From CAVRUZ01 sp963724495 (lineage in GTDB: Bacteria; Actinomycetota; Actinomycetes; Propionibacteriales; DAIQRJ01): a stretch of DNA of 64,000 bases. Within the stretch, counting starts at the first letter, position 1; every line of letters starts with the position of its first letter. The DNA lies in the NCBI GenBank assembly GCA_963724495.1, contig CAVRUZ010000002.1, positions 496,001 through 560,000 on the forward strand, given 5' to 3'. Both the position numbers and the translations under genes were made by a program. This document shows positions 54,452 through 63,750 of the stretch, piece after piece. A model generated the notes under the pieces. The model made no database searches. It was not told where the DNA came from and saw nothing but the letters and a program-made list of their open reading frames with translations.

Positions 54452-54988
54452 GTGACAACCGAATCGGCAGCCGGGACGCGCACTCTGCTGGTCCTGCGCC
54501 ACGGGCATGCACAGGCAGGGGACTGGTCGGTAGACCGGGAGCGTCACCTCGACAAGCGCGGACGACGGGAGTCGAAGGCGGCTGGGCTGGCTGCTCGCAG
54601 GTGGATCCCTGACCTCGCACTCGTGTCAGAGTCTGTCCGTACCCGCGAGACTTTCGACCGGTTCTGCCGAGGGCTGGGCCAGACGGTCGATGTGCGCTAT
54701 CTGGACGACCTGTATGCGGCCGATGTCAGCACGCTGAGACGAGTGGTCGCGGAGTCGCCGGATGACGTCTCGACCCTGCTGCTGGTGGGCCACAATCCGG
54801 CGGTCAGCGAACTGTGCGGGCAACTCCTCGCGGTGGCGTCGGCCGAGGTCGATGCCGGCCCGCTGACGGCGGATGGGATGCGCACCGGCATGCTCGCCGT
54901 CTTCACCTGGACCGGTGAATGGGATCCAGCCGATGCTGACGAAGTTCGGCTCGAAGCTGTCAGCCGGGCAGGCGAAGGCCAGTCCTGA
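54452..54988 (+). CDS. SixA-type histidine phosphatase
   Basis: A 178-aa histidine-phosphatase-superfamily protein with the phosphoacceptor motif LRHGHA (His17), ESVRTRETFDRF and the second-half VGHNPAVSELC. Short length and DKRGRRESKAAG fit SixA-like phosphohistidine phosphatases rather than phosphoglycerate mutase. The GTG at 54452 begins ten nucleotides after the inhA stop, so it is probably co-transcribed with mabA-inhA. Target unknown. Confidence 0.87.
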   Translation: MTTESAAGTRTLLVLRHGHAQAGDWSVDRERHLDKRGRRESKAAGLAARRWIPDLALVSESVRTRETFDRFCRGLGQTVDVRYLDDLYAADVSTLRRVVAESPDDVSTLLLVGHNPAVSELCGQLLAVASAEVDAGPLTADGMRTGMLAVFTWTGEWDPADADEVRLEAVSRAGEGQS

Positions 54989-54998
54989 CCACCCGTTC

Positions 54999-56216
54999 TC
55001 AGCTGACTGCAGCCCCGCCCACTGCGGCGACCTCGGCCGGCGTGATGCCGAGCAGGTACAGCACGGAATCGAGATACGGCACGCTCACAGCCGCGTCGGC
55101 GGCGGCTCGCACTGCGGGCTTGGCGTTGAAGGCGACTCCCAGGCCGGCCGCGGCGAGCATGTCGAGGTCGTTCGCACCGTCGCCGATCGCCACCGTGTGC
55201 TCGAGTGGGATGCCATGTACAGCAGCGAATTCCGCTAGCGCTGCCCGCTTCCCCTCACGATCGACGATCCCGCCGGTGACCGCGCCGGTCAGCTTTCCGT
55301 CGACGATCTCGAGGGTGTTGGCGCGGACGAAGTCGACGCCGAGCTGGGCGGCGATCGGGTCGACCAGCTGGCTGAAGCCACCGGAGACGAGGCCCACCCG
55401 GTAGCCCAGCACCTTCAAGGTCCGGATGAAGGTCCGCGCACCCGGCGTGAGGGCGATCCGGTCGGAAACGCGTTGCAGAGCAGCAATGTCGAGACCACGC
55501 AGCAAGGCGACCCGTGCCCTGAGCGCGGCCGCGAAGTCCAGCATGCCGTGCATCGCCTGTTCCGTGATCGCTGCCACCTCGGCCCCGGTGCCCGCCTCGT
55601 CGGCGAGCATGTCGACGACCTCTCCCCGGATCAGCGTCGAGTCCACATCGAGCACCACCAGCCGCATCGCCCGGCGGTGCAGACCCTCGGCCTGCACCGC
55701 CACGTCGATCGCCAGCCCCGCTGCAAGATCGGCGAGCATGGTCTTGAGCATGTGCGGGTCCACGCCGGACACCGACAGCTCCAAACAGGTCACGGGCCAT
55801 CGGGCCACGCGCCCGATCCGGTCGATGTTGCCGCCCACGTCGGCGATCCTCCCGGTCACGGCCGCGAGGTCGGCCGGGCTCAGCCGCTGCGCGAGCACCG
55901 TCACGATGCCGCGGCCATCGGACCGGGCCGGATTGTCACCGCTGGCCTGTTCGACGCGTACGTCTAGGCCCGCGTCGGCCGACCAGGCCAGGACGGCGTT
56001 CCGCAGAGCGGTGACGCCCCGCTCGTCGCGCGGAGCGGTCGTGAGTGCCATCAGCACGAGGCGGCCACCGAGTACCACCTGGGCGACGTCGAGCACGACC
56101 ACCCCGGCCGCCGCGAGGACGTCGAGAAGAGCGCTGGTGATTCCCGGCCGGTCGGCACCGGTCACGGTCGTCCGCAGGGTCACGCCGGTGTAGGCGTGCG
56201 GCAGGGTCAGGCTCAT
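54999..56216 (-). CDS. serB: Phosphoserine phosphatase SerB with ACT domains
   Basis: Dephosphorylates O-phosphoserine, the last step of serine synthesis. The 405-aa protein has N-terminal ACT-type regulatory sequence (about 10-160, ADRPGITSALLDVLAAAGVVVLD) and a C-terminal HAD domain: VVLDVDSTLIRGEVVDMLA with the nucleophile Asp, LVSGGFSQLVDPIA, and GDGANDLDMLAAAGLGVAF. The ATG at 56216 gives the usual actinobacterial length. It lies eight bases downstream of the following gene on the same strand. Confidence 0.95.
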   Translation of the reverse strand: MSLTLPHAYTGVTLRTTVTGADRPGITSALLDVLAAAGVVVLDVAQVVLGGRLVLMALTTAPRDERGVTALRNAVLAWSADAGLDVRVEQASGDNPARSDGRGIVTVLAQRLSPADLAAVTGRIADVGGNIDRIGRVARWPVTCLELSVSGVDPHMLKTMLADLAAGLAIDVAVQAEGLHRRAMRLVVLDVDSTLIRGEVVDMLADEAGTGAEVAAITEQAMHGMLDFAAALRARVALLRGLDIAALQRVSDRIALTPGARTFIRTLKVLGYRVGLVSGGFSQLVDPIAAQLGVDFVRANTLEIVDGKLTGAVTGGIVDREGKRAALAEFAAVHGIPLEHTVAIGDGANDLDMLAAAGLGVAFNAKPAVRAAADAAVSVPYLDSVLYLLGITPAEVAAVGGAAVS

Positions 56217-56224
56217 CGCGCCGT

Positions 56225-56992
56225 CTACGCCAGCGCCCGGCCGGACGCGGCGACCGCGGACAACGCCGACCGGGAGGCGACGGCGAGAGCACGCAGGTCG
56301 TGCGTGCTCACCGGGCCGCCGGTCCGTGCTGCCTCGGGAGATCCCGAGAAGGAGTGCAGGGCGGGAGTGGCAAGAGCCGACTCGGCGACCGACCAGCACT
56401 GCACCGCTCGTTCGGCGAGCTGGCGGGCACGCGGGCTCAGCGTCGGCGGCAGCTGCAGGCGGCCCAGTTCCGACCGCAGGTCAGCGGGGGAGGGGACGTC
56501 ACCCGGCGGGCCGGCCCACGAGTCGTCGGTGCGTGACCTCGACAGCGACATCATCAGCCCGGCCAGCGTCTGCTCCGCCTCGCGGACGTCCATGGGTGGC
56601 GGGGCATGGGCGGCCCGCACCTGCCACTGGACGCCGCCGCCGATCACCGACGGCAGTAGTGACAGCCCACTGCCGCACGCGATGGCTGCCGAGCCCGCGG
56701 CGACCGCGTCGACGTTGAACCCGGGCGGACCGGCAAGGCCGATCAGCTGGCCCGGCACCGGCAGGGCGGCCACGAACATGTCGGTGCCCGCCCGCCGCAG
56801 CGCGGTGAGGGCCCACAGCATCGGTTCCATGTCCGGGGAGTCCATTGCGACCAGCGCCTCGGCGTCGGCGGCATAGGCGTGGTGCGCCCTGCCGTCGGCA
56901 GTCAGGGCGTCCGCGACGTCGTCGACAGCGGCACCGCCGGCCAACCAGGCGTTGGCCCAGCAGGCCAGGTGGAAGGCAGCCAGGTCGAGCAC
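56225..56992 (-). CDS. Conserved hypothetical protein upstream of serB
   Basis: A 255-aa protein whose function I cannot assign. It starts with a helix, VLDLAAFHLACWANAWLAGG, has a mixed central part (TDMFVAALPVPGQLIGLAGPP, then AIACGSGLSLLPSVIGGGVQW) and an Ala/Ser/Leu-rich helical C-terminus. No signal peptide or clear membrane helix. The GTG at 56992 is supported by TACCCT seven bases upstream. Position between serB and an ABC ATPase gene is, from memory, a recurrent actinobacterial arrangement. Confidence 0.7.
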   Translation of the reverse strand: MLDLAAFHLACWANAWLAGGAAVDDVADALTADGRAHHAYAADAEALVAMDSPDMEPMLWALTALRRAGTDMFVAALPVPGQLIGLAGPPGFNVDAVAAGSAAIACGSGLSLLPSVIGGGVQWQVRAAHAPPPMDVREAEQTLAGLMMSLSRSRTDDSWAGPPGDVPSPADLRSELGRLQLPPTLSPRARQLAERAVQCWSVAESALATPALHSFSGSPEAARTGGPVSTHDLRALAVASRSALSAVAASGRALA

Positions 56993-56999
56993 GCGGACA

Positions 57000-57005
57000 A
57001 GGGTA
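57000..57005 (-). promoter_or_regulatory. -10 hexamer TACCCT, leaderless hypothetical gene
   Basis: Seven bases before the GTG at 56992 on the minus strand. Confidence 0.5.
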
Positions 57006-57094
57006 GGCCGCACACCGACAGCCCAGGGGCGGCGGCTCGCAAGCTGCCGACTGCTCAACCTGGGCGGACCGACCCCGGCAGGCGTCCCCGGCCT

Positions 57095-57167
57095 CTGAAA
57101 ACTGGTGTCCAGTCGCGCCTTCGAGCGTCTGGGAGCCGCTCGACCAACACTGGCCGCCACTTTTCAG
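57095..57167. repeat. Palindromic element B2
   Basis: Arms CTGAAAACTGGTGTCCAGT (57095-57113) and ACTGGCCGCCACTTTTCAG (57149-57167) are inverted complements at 16 of 19 positions. It lies in a divergent spacer, between the -10 boxes at 57000-57005 and 57222-57227. Confidence 0.8.
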
Positions 57168-57221
57168 GTGGTGCGGGCAGTCCGGGCCGACCGGAGCCGC
57201 CGGCGGCACGACGCCGTGCCC

Positions 57222-57227
57222 TAGGTT
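57222..57227 (+). promoter_or_regulatory. -10 hexamer TAGGTT, leaderless ABC ATPase gene
   Basis: Eight bases before the GTG at 57236; no Shine-Dalgarno. Confidence 0.45.
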
Positions 57228-57235
57228 TGGCTCCC

Positions 57236-58018
<783 letters not shown>

Positions 58019-58061
58019 CCGAGCAGCGTCGGAGGTCCGCGGCGAGCACCCGGCTCGACGG

Positions 58062-58067
58062 TAGGCT
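58062..58067 (+). promoter_or_regulatory. -10 hexamer TAGGCT before small ORF
   Basis: Seven bases before the ATG at 58075. It probably serves the small ORF and the nfeD-like gene. Confidence 0.45.
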
Positions 58068-58074
58068 CGAAACC

Positions 58075-58197
58075 ATGTTCGCCAACGGGCGCGCAGATCT
58101 GCGTGCGACGGTCCTTCAGGCCGCCGTGCCCGGATCCAAGCCGCTTCGCCACGGCTCGTCCGCGCCCGCCGCCCGACCCGTCCTGGCCGGCGGCTGA
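58075..58197 (+). CDS. Candidate leaderless 40-aa small protein or leader ORF
   Basis: ATG to TGA encodes 40 residues beginning MFANGRADLRATVLQAAVP and ending RPVLAGG. No known domain. Support is positional: a TAGGCT -10 box lies seven bases upstream, as with other leaderless genes in this window, and the stop is 15 nt before the NfeD-like start. The end of the ORF can form a GC-rich hairpin. It could be a real small protein or a leader that couples translation. Confidence 0.4.
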   Translation: MFANGRADLRATVLQAAVPGSKPLRHGSSAPAARPVLAGG

Positions 58198-58212
58198 CCT
58201 CCTGGACGGGGC

Positions 58213-58719
58213 ATGTTGACCTGGTTCGCCGAGAATCCCGAGGCGGCTTGGCTGGCGCTGGCGCTGCTGCTGATCGGCGGCGAGGCCCTGGCCGGCACGG
58301 ACCTGTGGCTGCTGATGATCGGCTTCGGCGTCCTGGCCGGTGCAGGTGCGCTGGCGCTCGGCCTGGCCGTTCCGTTCGCCCTGCTGGTCACCGCCGCGGT
58401 GAGTGTCCTGCTGCTGTTCCTCGTGCGGCCGTCGGTGCTGAAACGGCTGCACTCCGGTGCCGACCTGTCCAACGAACCGACGCGCGAACTGCTGGGGCGA
58501 CGGTGCCGTGCCATGGGTGAGATCTCCGACGACGGTGGGCAGATCCGGCTCGACGGGGTGCTCTGGGGTGCCCGCCCGTACATGCCTGGTTCACGTATCG
58601 CCGCGGGAACGCCGATCGAGGTCTTCCAGGTCGACGGGCTCACCGCACTCGTGCATCCGCTGGAGGACCCGGGGGAGTTGGGTCCCGCGGAATCGGCGGA
58701 ACGACCTCCGGACGCATGA
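58213..58719 (+). CDS. NfeD-like membrane protein
   Basis: A 168-aa NfeD family protein: three hydrophobic helices in the first 75 residues (AAWLALALLLIGGEALA, LWLLMIGFGVLAGAGALALGL, FALLVTAAVSVLLLFLV), then an OB-fold soluble domain containing ELLGRRCRAMGEISDDGGQIRLDGVLWGAR. NfeD proteins act with stomatin-like SPFH proteins in membrane microdomains, and the SPFH gene is next. No serine-protease domain is attached. Confidence 0.88.
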   Translation: MLTWFAENPEAAWLALALLLIGGEALAGTDLWLLMIGFGVLAGAGALALGLAVPFALLVTAAVSVLLLFLVRPSVLKRLHSGADLSNEPTRELLGRRCRAMGEISDDGGQIRLDGVLWGARPYMPGSRIAAGTPIEVFQVDGLTALVHPLEDPGELGPAESAERPPDA

Positions 58720-58855
58720 GGTTCGGCCCGAATCGGCCCGTACGCACGGAGCGCCGGACTAGGGTGATCGGCAGGTCCACAGCTGGACGCAGGTGTTGTC
58801 CCCGGGGGCCTGTGTTTCCGGACCACACTGCGTCCGGGACGAGAGGAGCAGTCAC

Positions 58856-60097
58856 GTGGACAACTGGTCGAACCTGATCATCCCGCTGGTCATCCTGATC
58901 TTCGCGATCATCGTCGTCGCGAGGTCGGTGGTCTTCGTCCCCCAGTCGCGGATGCGGATCGTGGAGCGGCTGGGCAAGTACCGCCGCACGCTCGACCCCG
59001 GGCCACACCTGGTCATCCCGGGCATGGACAAGGTCCGCTACACCGTCGACATCCGCGAGCAGGTGGTCTCGTTCCCACCGCAGCCGGTCATCACCAAGGA
59101 CAACCTGGTGGTGTCGATCGACACGGTCATCTACTACGTGGTCACCGATCCGGTGGCGGCGACCTACGCGGTCAACAACTACCTGCAGGCGATCGAGCAG
59201 CTCACGATGACCCAGCTGCGGCAGGTCATCGGCGGCATGGACCTGGAGACCACGCTGACGTCGCGCGAGCGCATCAACGGTGCGCTGGCCAGCGAACTCG
59301 ATGCCGCCACCGGTAAGTGGGGCATCAAGGTGAAGCGGGTCGAGTTGAAGGGCATCGACCCGCCCGGCAGCATCCAGGACTCGATGGAGAAGCAGATGCG
59401 CGCCGAGCGGGACAAGCGCGCGGCCGTTCTGACCGCCGAGGGCGTCCGGCAGTCGGCCGTGCTGACCGCCGACGGTGAGAAGCAGGCGGCGATCCTGCGG
59501 GCGGAGGGCGAGCGGGAGGCACAGATCCTGCGCGCCCAGGCCGGCCGCGAAGCCGACATCCTGAGGGCGCAGGGCGAGGCGCAGGCGATCAACACCGTGT
59601 TCACGGCGATCCACGCGGGTCGCCCGGACGCGGAACTGCTCAGCTACCAGTACCTGCAGATGCTGCCGGAGATCGCCAAGGGTTCGGCGAACAAGCTGTG
59701 GATCGTGCCGTCCGAACTCGGCAAGGCGCTCGAGGGGATCGGCGGAGCCATCGGCGGTGTCGCCCGCCAGGCGGCCAGCGACCAGCAGGCAGCCGAGGAC
59801 GCGGCCGCGAAGGCCCAGCCCGAGGTCGACTGGGACGCGCGCGCCAAGGAAGCGCTGGCCAACATGCCCGCACCTGCCCTGGAGTCCGGCGACCGGGCAG
59901 TGGACGCGGCCAACGAGACGGTCCGCGAGGCGATCGCGGTCGCCGAGCAGTCGTCGCGCCTGACCGGGGCCCACCCGGGGATCTCCGCTGCCCCGTCGAG
60001 CAACGGCGGCAGCGAGGCGGCAACGGGCGCCGACCAGGTGGCTGGCGGCGCGTGGTCCGAGCCGCCGGCCGACACCGATGGTGGCGCCCGGAGCTGA
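58856..60097 (+). CDS. SPFH/band 7 (stomatin/paraslipin-like) protein
   Basis: A 413-aa membrane-anchored SPFH protein. One N-terminal helix (LIIPLVILIFAIIVVARSVVFVP) precedes the band 7 domain, with GKYRRTLDPGPHLVIPGMDKVRY and QAIEQLTMTQLRQVIGGMDLE; a coiled-coil rich in AEG/RAQGE repeats follows at about 180-245, and the final 100 residues are Ala/Gly-rich and probably disordered. The GTG at 58856 follows GAGGAG. It pairs functionally with the NfeD-like protein. Confidence 0.92.
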   Translation: MDNWSNLIIPLVILIFAIIVVARSVVFVPQSRMRIVERLGKYRRTLDPGPHLVIPGMDKVRYTVDIREQVVSFPPQPVITKDNLVVSIDTVIYYVVTDPVAATYAVNNYLQAIEQLTMTQLRQVIGGMDLETTLTSRERINGALASELDAATGKWGIKVKRVELKGIDPPGSIQDSMEKQMRAERDKRAAVLTAEGVRQSAVLTADGEKQAAILRAEGEREAQILRAQAGREADILRAQGEAQAINTVFTAIHAGRPDAELLSYQYLQMLPEIAKGSANKLWIVPSELGKALEGIGGAIGGVARQAASDQQAAEDAAAKAQPEVDWDARAKEALANMPAPALESGDRAVDAANETVREAIAVAEQSSRLTGAHPGISAAPSSNGGSEAATGADQVAGGAWSEPPADTDGGARS

Positions 60098-60453
60098 CCA
60101 CCCGCGTGCGCCGCCGGCGCACTGCCCGCAGTCGCCACACAGCCGGGCCACCGCTGGCGAGCGCCGGCGGCCAGGACATGCAGCCGCGGGCCCGATGTCG
60201 GACATGTCGGCCCATCTGGGCGCGCGGACCGGCTCGGTTGCATGTGTGGCGACGGCGGCCCGGTCGGGTGCTGCCTGCAGTCCGGCTGCTGCCTCTCGGC
60301 TACTGTCCGCGCCCTGAGCGGCAGCGGTCGTCTTCTGTGCCTTCCACCCATGCAGCACGGGACTGGGCACTGTCGGTGCCGCCTGGTCGAATCCCGGTCC
60401 GGTGTCCGGCGCCCCGCCGCAGACAGCGCGAGCAAGGCTGAAGGAGGCGCGGA
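60098..60453. other. Gene-free spacer with family A element
   Basis: This 356-nt gap between the SPFH gene and the osmoprotectant operon has no convincing gene. It contains element A5 (60175-60246) and a good ribosome site AAGGAGG just before 60454. A GGTCGAATCCC stretch near 60378 resembles a tRNA T-arm by chance but has no tRNA around it. Confidence 0.5.
60175..60246. repeat. Palindromic element A5
   Basis: ACATGCA (60176-60182) faces TGCATGT (60239-60245), 70 nt overall; arms extend as ACATGCARCCG. An internal CGGACATG begins 23 nt in. Confidence 0.72.
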
Positions 60454-61269
60454 GTGATCGAGTACCGCTCGGTCGGCAAGGAGTTTCCCGACGGCACGGT
60501 GGCTGTCGGCGACTTCAGCCTGACTCTGCCCTCGCACACCACGACGGTCCTGGTGGGCTCCTCCGGCTGCGGAAAGACGACGTTGCTGCGCATGGTCAAC
60601 CGGATGGTCGACCCGACCAAGGGTCAGGTCCTGATCGACGACGTCGACGTCGCCACCCGCAACCCCGTCGAGCTGCGGCGCAGCATCGGCTACGTCATGC
60701 AGCACGCGGGGCTGCTCCCGCACCGCAAGGTGATCGACAACGTCGCCACCGTGCTGCTGCTCAACGGTGTGTCGAAGAAGGAGGCCCGGGACCGCGCCTA
60801 CGCGGTCCTCTCGACCGTCGGGCTGGACGAGTCCCTGGCGATGCGCTACCCGGGTCAGCTGTCCGGCGGGCAACAGCAGCGGGTCGGCGTCGGTCGTGGT
60901 CTCGTCGCCGATCCCAACGTGCTGCTGATGGACGAGCCCTTCGGCGCCGTCGACCCGATCGTGCGCGACGAGCTGCAGCGTGAACTGCTTCGCCTGCAGC
61001 GAGAACTCGGCAAGACGATCGTGTTCGTCACGCACGACATCGACGAGGCCTTTCTGCTCGGCGACCAGATCGTGATCCTGCGGCCCGGCGGCGTGGTGGC
61101 ACAGGTGGGCGCTCCCGCCGACATCCTCGCCAACCCTGCCGACGACTTCGTCCGCAGCTTCGTCGGTCTGGACCGGGGGAGGCGGAAACTCCGCATCGAG
61201 CACCGCGAGGACGGGGCGGACGTGGTGGTCGACGAAGCGGGCCACCCCGCCGGCGTCCTCGCCGACTGA
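60454..61269 (+). CDS. Osmoprotectant ABC transporter ATPase (OpuCA-like)
   Basis: A 271-aa ATPase of the glycine betaine/carnitine/choline transporter. GSSGCGKTTLLRMVNRMVDPTKGQV, the Q-loop IGYVMQHAGLLPHRKV, signature LSGGQQQRVGVGRGL and Walker B VLLMDEPFGAVDPIVR are clear, and VTHDIDEAFLLGDQIVIL follows. There is no full CBS pair at the C-terminus. GTG start behind AAGGAGG. First gene of a four-gene operon encoding ATPase, two permeases and a binding lipoprotein. Confidence 0.92.
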   Translation: MIEYRSVGKEFPDGTVAVGDFSLTLPSHTTTVLVGSSGCGKTTLLRMVNRMVDPTKGQVLIDDVDVATRNPVELRRSIGYVMQHAGLLPHRKVIDNVATVLLLNGVSKKEARDRAYAVLSTVGLDESLAMRYPGQLSGGQQQRVGVGRGLVADPNVLLMDEPFGAVDPIVRDELQRELLRLQRELGKTIVFVTHDIDEAFLLGDQIVILRPGGVVAQVGAPADILANPADDFVRSFVGLDRGRRKLRIEHREDGADVVVDEAGHPAGVLAD

Positions 61270-61277
61270 GGCAGACC

Positions 61278-61922
61278 ATGACCTGGGCGATCGAGAACAT
61301 CGAGATGATCCTCGAGTTGGTGGTCCGCCATGTCTGGCTCAGCGCCGTGCCGATCCTGATCGGGTTCGTGCTCGCCCTGCCGGTCGGGTGGTTCGCGTAC
61401 CGGCATCCCCGGCTGCGCGGCACCGTGCTCGGCACTGGCAGCGTCCTGTACACGATTCCCTCGCTGCCGTTGTTCGTGATCATGCCGGGCATCATCGGCA
61501 CCGGCTTCCTCAGCCCGTTGAACGTCGTGATCGCCCTCAGCATCTACGCGGTGGCGATCATGGTGCGGTCGGCCTCGGACGCGTTCGCGGCGGTGCCGGC
61601 TGCCGTGATCGACTCCGCTCGGGCGGCCGGGTACTCGAAGGGACAACTCGTCCTGCGCGTGCAGTTGCCGTTGGCCGGCCCGGTACTGCTCGCCGGCCTG
61701 CGAGTGGTCTCGGTGAGCACGGTCAGCCTGGTGAGCGTGGGTTCGTTGATCGGAGTCACCAGCCTCGGCACGCTGTTCACCGACGGGTTCAACCGAGGCT
61801 TCATCACCGAGATCGTCGTGGGTGTCGTTGCCACGGTGGTGGTCGCCCTGGTCTTCGACCTGCTGCTGGTGCTTTCCGGGCGCGCGTTGCTGCCCTGGGC
61901 CAGGGCGGGGACAGCCCGATGA
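61278..61922 (+). CDS. Osmoprotectant ABC transporter permease 1
   Basis: A 214-aa inner-membrane permease of the ProW/OpuCB type. Helices include HVWLSAVPILIGFVLALPVGW and the C-terminal VVVALVFDLLLVLSG; the EAA-like loop reads VPAAVIDSARAAGYSKGQLVLRVQLPLAGP, which contacts the ATPase. Starts eight bases after the ATPase gene. Confidence 0.9.
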   Translation: MTWAIENIEMILELVVRHVWLSAVPILIGFVLALPVGWFAYRHPRLRGTVLGTGSVLYTIPSLPLFVIMPGIIGTGFLSPLNVVIALSIYAVAIMVRSASDAFAAVPAAVIDSARAAGYSKGQLVLRVQLPLAGPVLLAGLRVVSVSTVSLVSVGSLIGVTSLGTLFTDGFNRGFITEIVVGVVATVVVALVFDLLLVLSGRALLPWARAGTAR

Positions 61923-61938
61923 CGGCGGGGGGCATGGC

Positions 61939-62613
61939 ATGAGCGTGGTCTCGGAGACCGCCGATTGGCTGGCCGAGCCGTCCCACTGGAGCGGTGTCGA
62001 CGGCATTCCGCACCGACTGCTCGAGCACCTGGGCTACACCGGCCTCACCGTCGCCCTGGGCATGGCAGTGGCGCTGCCGCTGGGCTTGTGGATCGGGCAC
62101 ACCGGACGCCTACGGTCGGCTGCGGTGGCCACCACCGGAGCGCTTCGGGCGCTGCCGACCCTTGGCCTGCTGACGCTCGTCGTGCTGTTCAGTGGGATCG
62201 GCCTGCTGGCACCAGTGCTCGCGTTGACGGTCCTGGCGATCCCACCGCTGCTGGCCGGCGCCTATGCGGGACTGGAGTCGGTCGACCGGGACACGATCGA
62301 CGCCGCCCGCGCACAGGGGATGACCGAGTGGCAGATCCTCACCAAGGTGGAAGTCCCGCTCGCGTTGCCGATCATCGTCGGCGGCATCCGCTCGGCGACC
62401 CTGCAGGTGGTGGCCACGGCGACCGTCGCCGCCTACGTGGGCTTGGGCGGCCTCGGCCGCTTCATCATCGACGGGCAGGCGGTGCAGGACTATCCGCAGA
62501 TGCTGTCAGGCGCCGTTCTCATCGTCGTTCTTGCGCTCGTCCTCGACGCCGGCTTCGCGCTGGCCCAGCGACTCGCGACCGGAGCCCGAGTGCCGGTGAC
62601 CACTTCCGCGTGA
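61939..62613 (+). CDS. Osmoprotectant ABC transporter permease 2
   Basis: A 224-aa second permease, OpuCD-like. GYTGLTVALGMAVALPLGLWIGH, LPTLGLLTLVVLFSGIGLLAPVLALTVLAIPPLL and the EAA-like loop VDRDTIDAARAQGMTEWQILTKVEVPLALP are typical; VQDYPQMLSGAVLIVVLALVLDAGF ends the bundle. The ATG at 61939 lies 16 nt after the first permease; an eight-codon open frame overlaps that gap. Paired with permease 1 as a heterodimer. Confidence 0.9.
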   Translation: MSVVSETADWLAEPSHWSGVDGIPHRLLEHLGYTGLTVALGMAVALPLGLWIGHTGRLRSAAVATTGALRALPTLGLLTLVVLFSGIGLLAPVLALTVLAIPPLLAGAYAGLESVDRDTIDAARAQGMTEWQILTKVEVPLALPIIVGGIRSATLQVVATATVAAYVGLGGLGRFIIDGQAVQDYPQMLSGAVLIVVLALVLDAGFALAQRLATGARVPVTTSA

Positions 62614-62713
62614 AGGCCCTTGCCGGGCACCACATACCCTGTCCCGGCACCGACAACGACGACCGATACAAACGCAACTACCTGCGAATCAACGATCGTG
62701 CACCTGGAGAGAC

Positions 62714-63628
62714 ATGAAGCTCAAGCACCTCGCCGTCATCCTCGCCGTCGGGGCCCTCGGGCTCGGCACGGCAGCATGCGGTGGTGACCCGACCGAGACC
62801 ACTGACACCGACACAACCTCGACCACCACGGTGACCGTCGGCTCCGCGGACTTCCCGGAGAGCCAGATCATCGCCGAGATCTACGCTCAGGCGCTCGAGG
62901 CCAAGGACATCAAGGTCGAGAAGAAGCTGAACATCGGCGCGCGCGAGATCTACATTCCGGCGCTGAAGAACGGCGAGATCGGCATCATCCCCGACTACAG
63001 CGGCAACCTCCTCCGTGAGTTCGACCCCGAGGCCACCGCGACGTCGGCCGAGGATGTCGAGGCGGCGCTCAAGGAAGCAGTTCCGGAGGGCCTGGCGGTT
63101 CTCGACGAGTCCCAGGCGGAGGACAAGGACTCGCTGAACGTGACGCCGGAGTTCGCGCAGGAGCACAACCTCAAGTCGATCGCCGACCTCAAGAAGATCG
63201 AAGGCCTCCGGCTCGCCGCTCAGGCCGAGTTCAAGACGCGCGCGTACGGCATCCCGGGTATGGAGAAGTACTACGGGATCACCGGGGTGAAGTTCACTGC
63301 CATCAAGGACGGCGGCGGGCCGAACACGCTGAAGGCCCTGCTCGACAAGGATGTCGACGTGGCCGACATCTACACCACGACGCCGTCGATCAAGGACAAC
63401 AACCTGGTCACGCTGGAAGACCCGAAGAACATGATCGCGGCGCAGCGGGTGGTGCCCGTGATCAACAGCAGCAAGATCGACGACAAGGCCAAGGAGGCGA
63501 TCAACGCCGTCTCCGCGCAGCTCACCACCGAAGACCTGGTTGCCCTCAACGCCGAGAACCAGGGCGACGCGAAGACCGCGCCGGCGACCCTGGCCAAGCA
63601 GTGGCTGCAGGACAAGGGCCTCGGCTGA
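62714..63628 (+). CDS. Osmoprotectant-binding lipoprotein (OpuCC/ProX-like)
   Basis: A 304-aa substrate-binding lipoprotein. Signal peptide MKLKHLAVILAVGALGLGTAACGG has a lipobox ending at Cys22, followed by a Thr/Asp-rich spacer. The mature OpuAC-type domain runs TVTVGSADFPESQIIAEIYAQAL, ALKNGEIGIIPDYSGNLL, then DVADIYTTTPSI. It likely binds quaternary amines such as betaine or choline outside the membrane and delivers them to the two permeases. The ATG at 62714 follows GGAGAG. Element B4 begins 32 nt after its stop. Confidence 0.93.
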   Translation: MKLKHLAVILAVGALGLGTAACGGDPTETTDTDTTSTTTVTVGSADFPESQIIAEIYAQALEAKDIKVEKKLNIGAREIYIPALKNGEIGIIPDYSGNLLREFDPEATATSAEDVEAALKEAVPEGLAVLDESQAEDKDSLNVTPEFAQEHNLKSIADLKKIEGLRLAAQAEFKTRAYGIPGMEKYYGITGVKFTAIKDGGGPNTLKALLDKDVDVADIYTTTPSIKDNNLVTLEDPKNMIAAQRVVPVINSSKIDDKAKEAINAVSAQLTTEDLVALNAENQGDAKTAPATLAKQWLQDKGLG

Positions 63629-63659
63629 GGGTCGGTACCGCGGTCCGCGTCTGACGCGG

Positions 63660-63730
63660 GCAGAAGTGGCCGCCAGATCGTCGCCGGGCCTGTCGCAGCC
63701 CCGGTGGCCGCATCTGGTGGCCACTTCTGC
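63660..63730. repeat. Palindromic element B4, possible bidirectional terminator
   Basis: Arms GCAGAAGTGGCCGCCAGAT (63660-63678) and ATCTGGTGGCCACTTCTGC (63712-63730) are inverted complements at 18 of 19 positions around a 33-nt loop. It lies between convergent 3' ends and would form a very stable hairpin in either transcript. Confidence 0.85.
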
Positions 63731-63750
63731 TCAAGCGCAGGAGTCCGGTG

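Noticed and set aside
60370..60400. tRNA-like T-arm sequence GGTCGAATCCC
   Set aside because: No acceptor, D or anticodon arms can be drawn around it; chance resemblance in GC-rich DNA.
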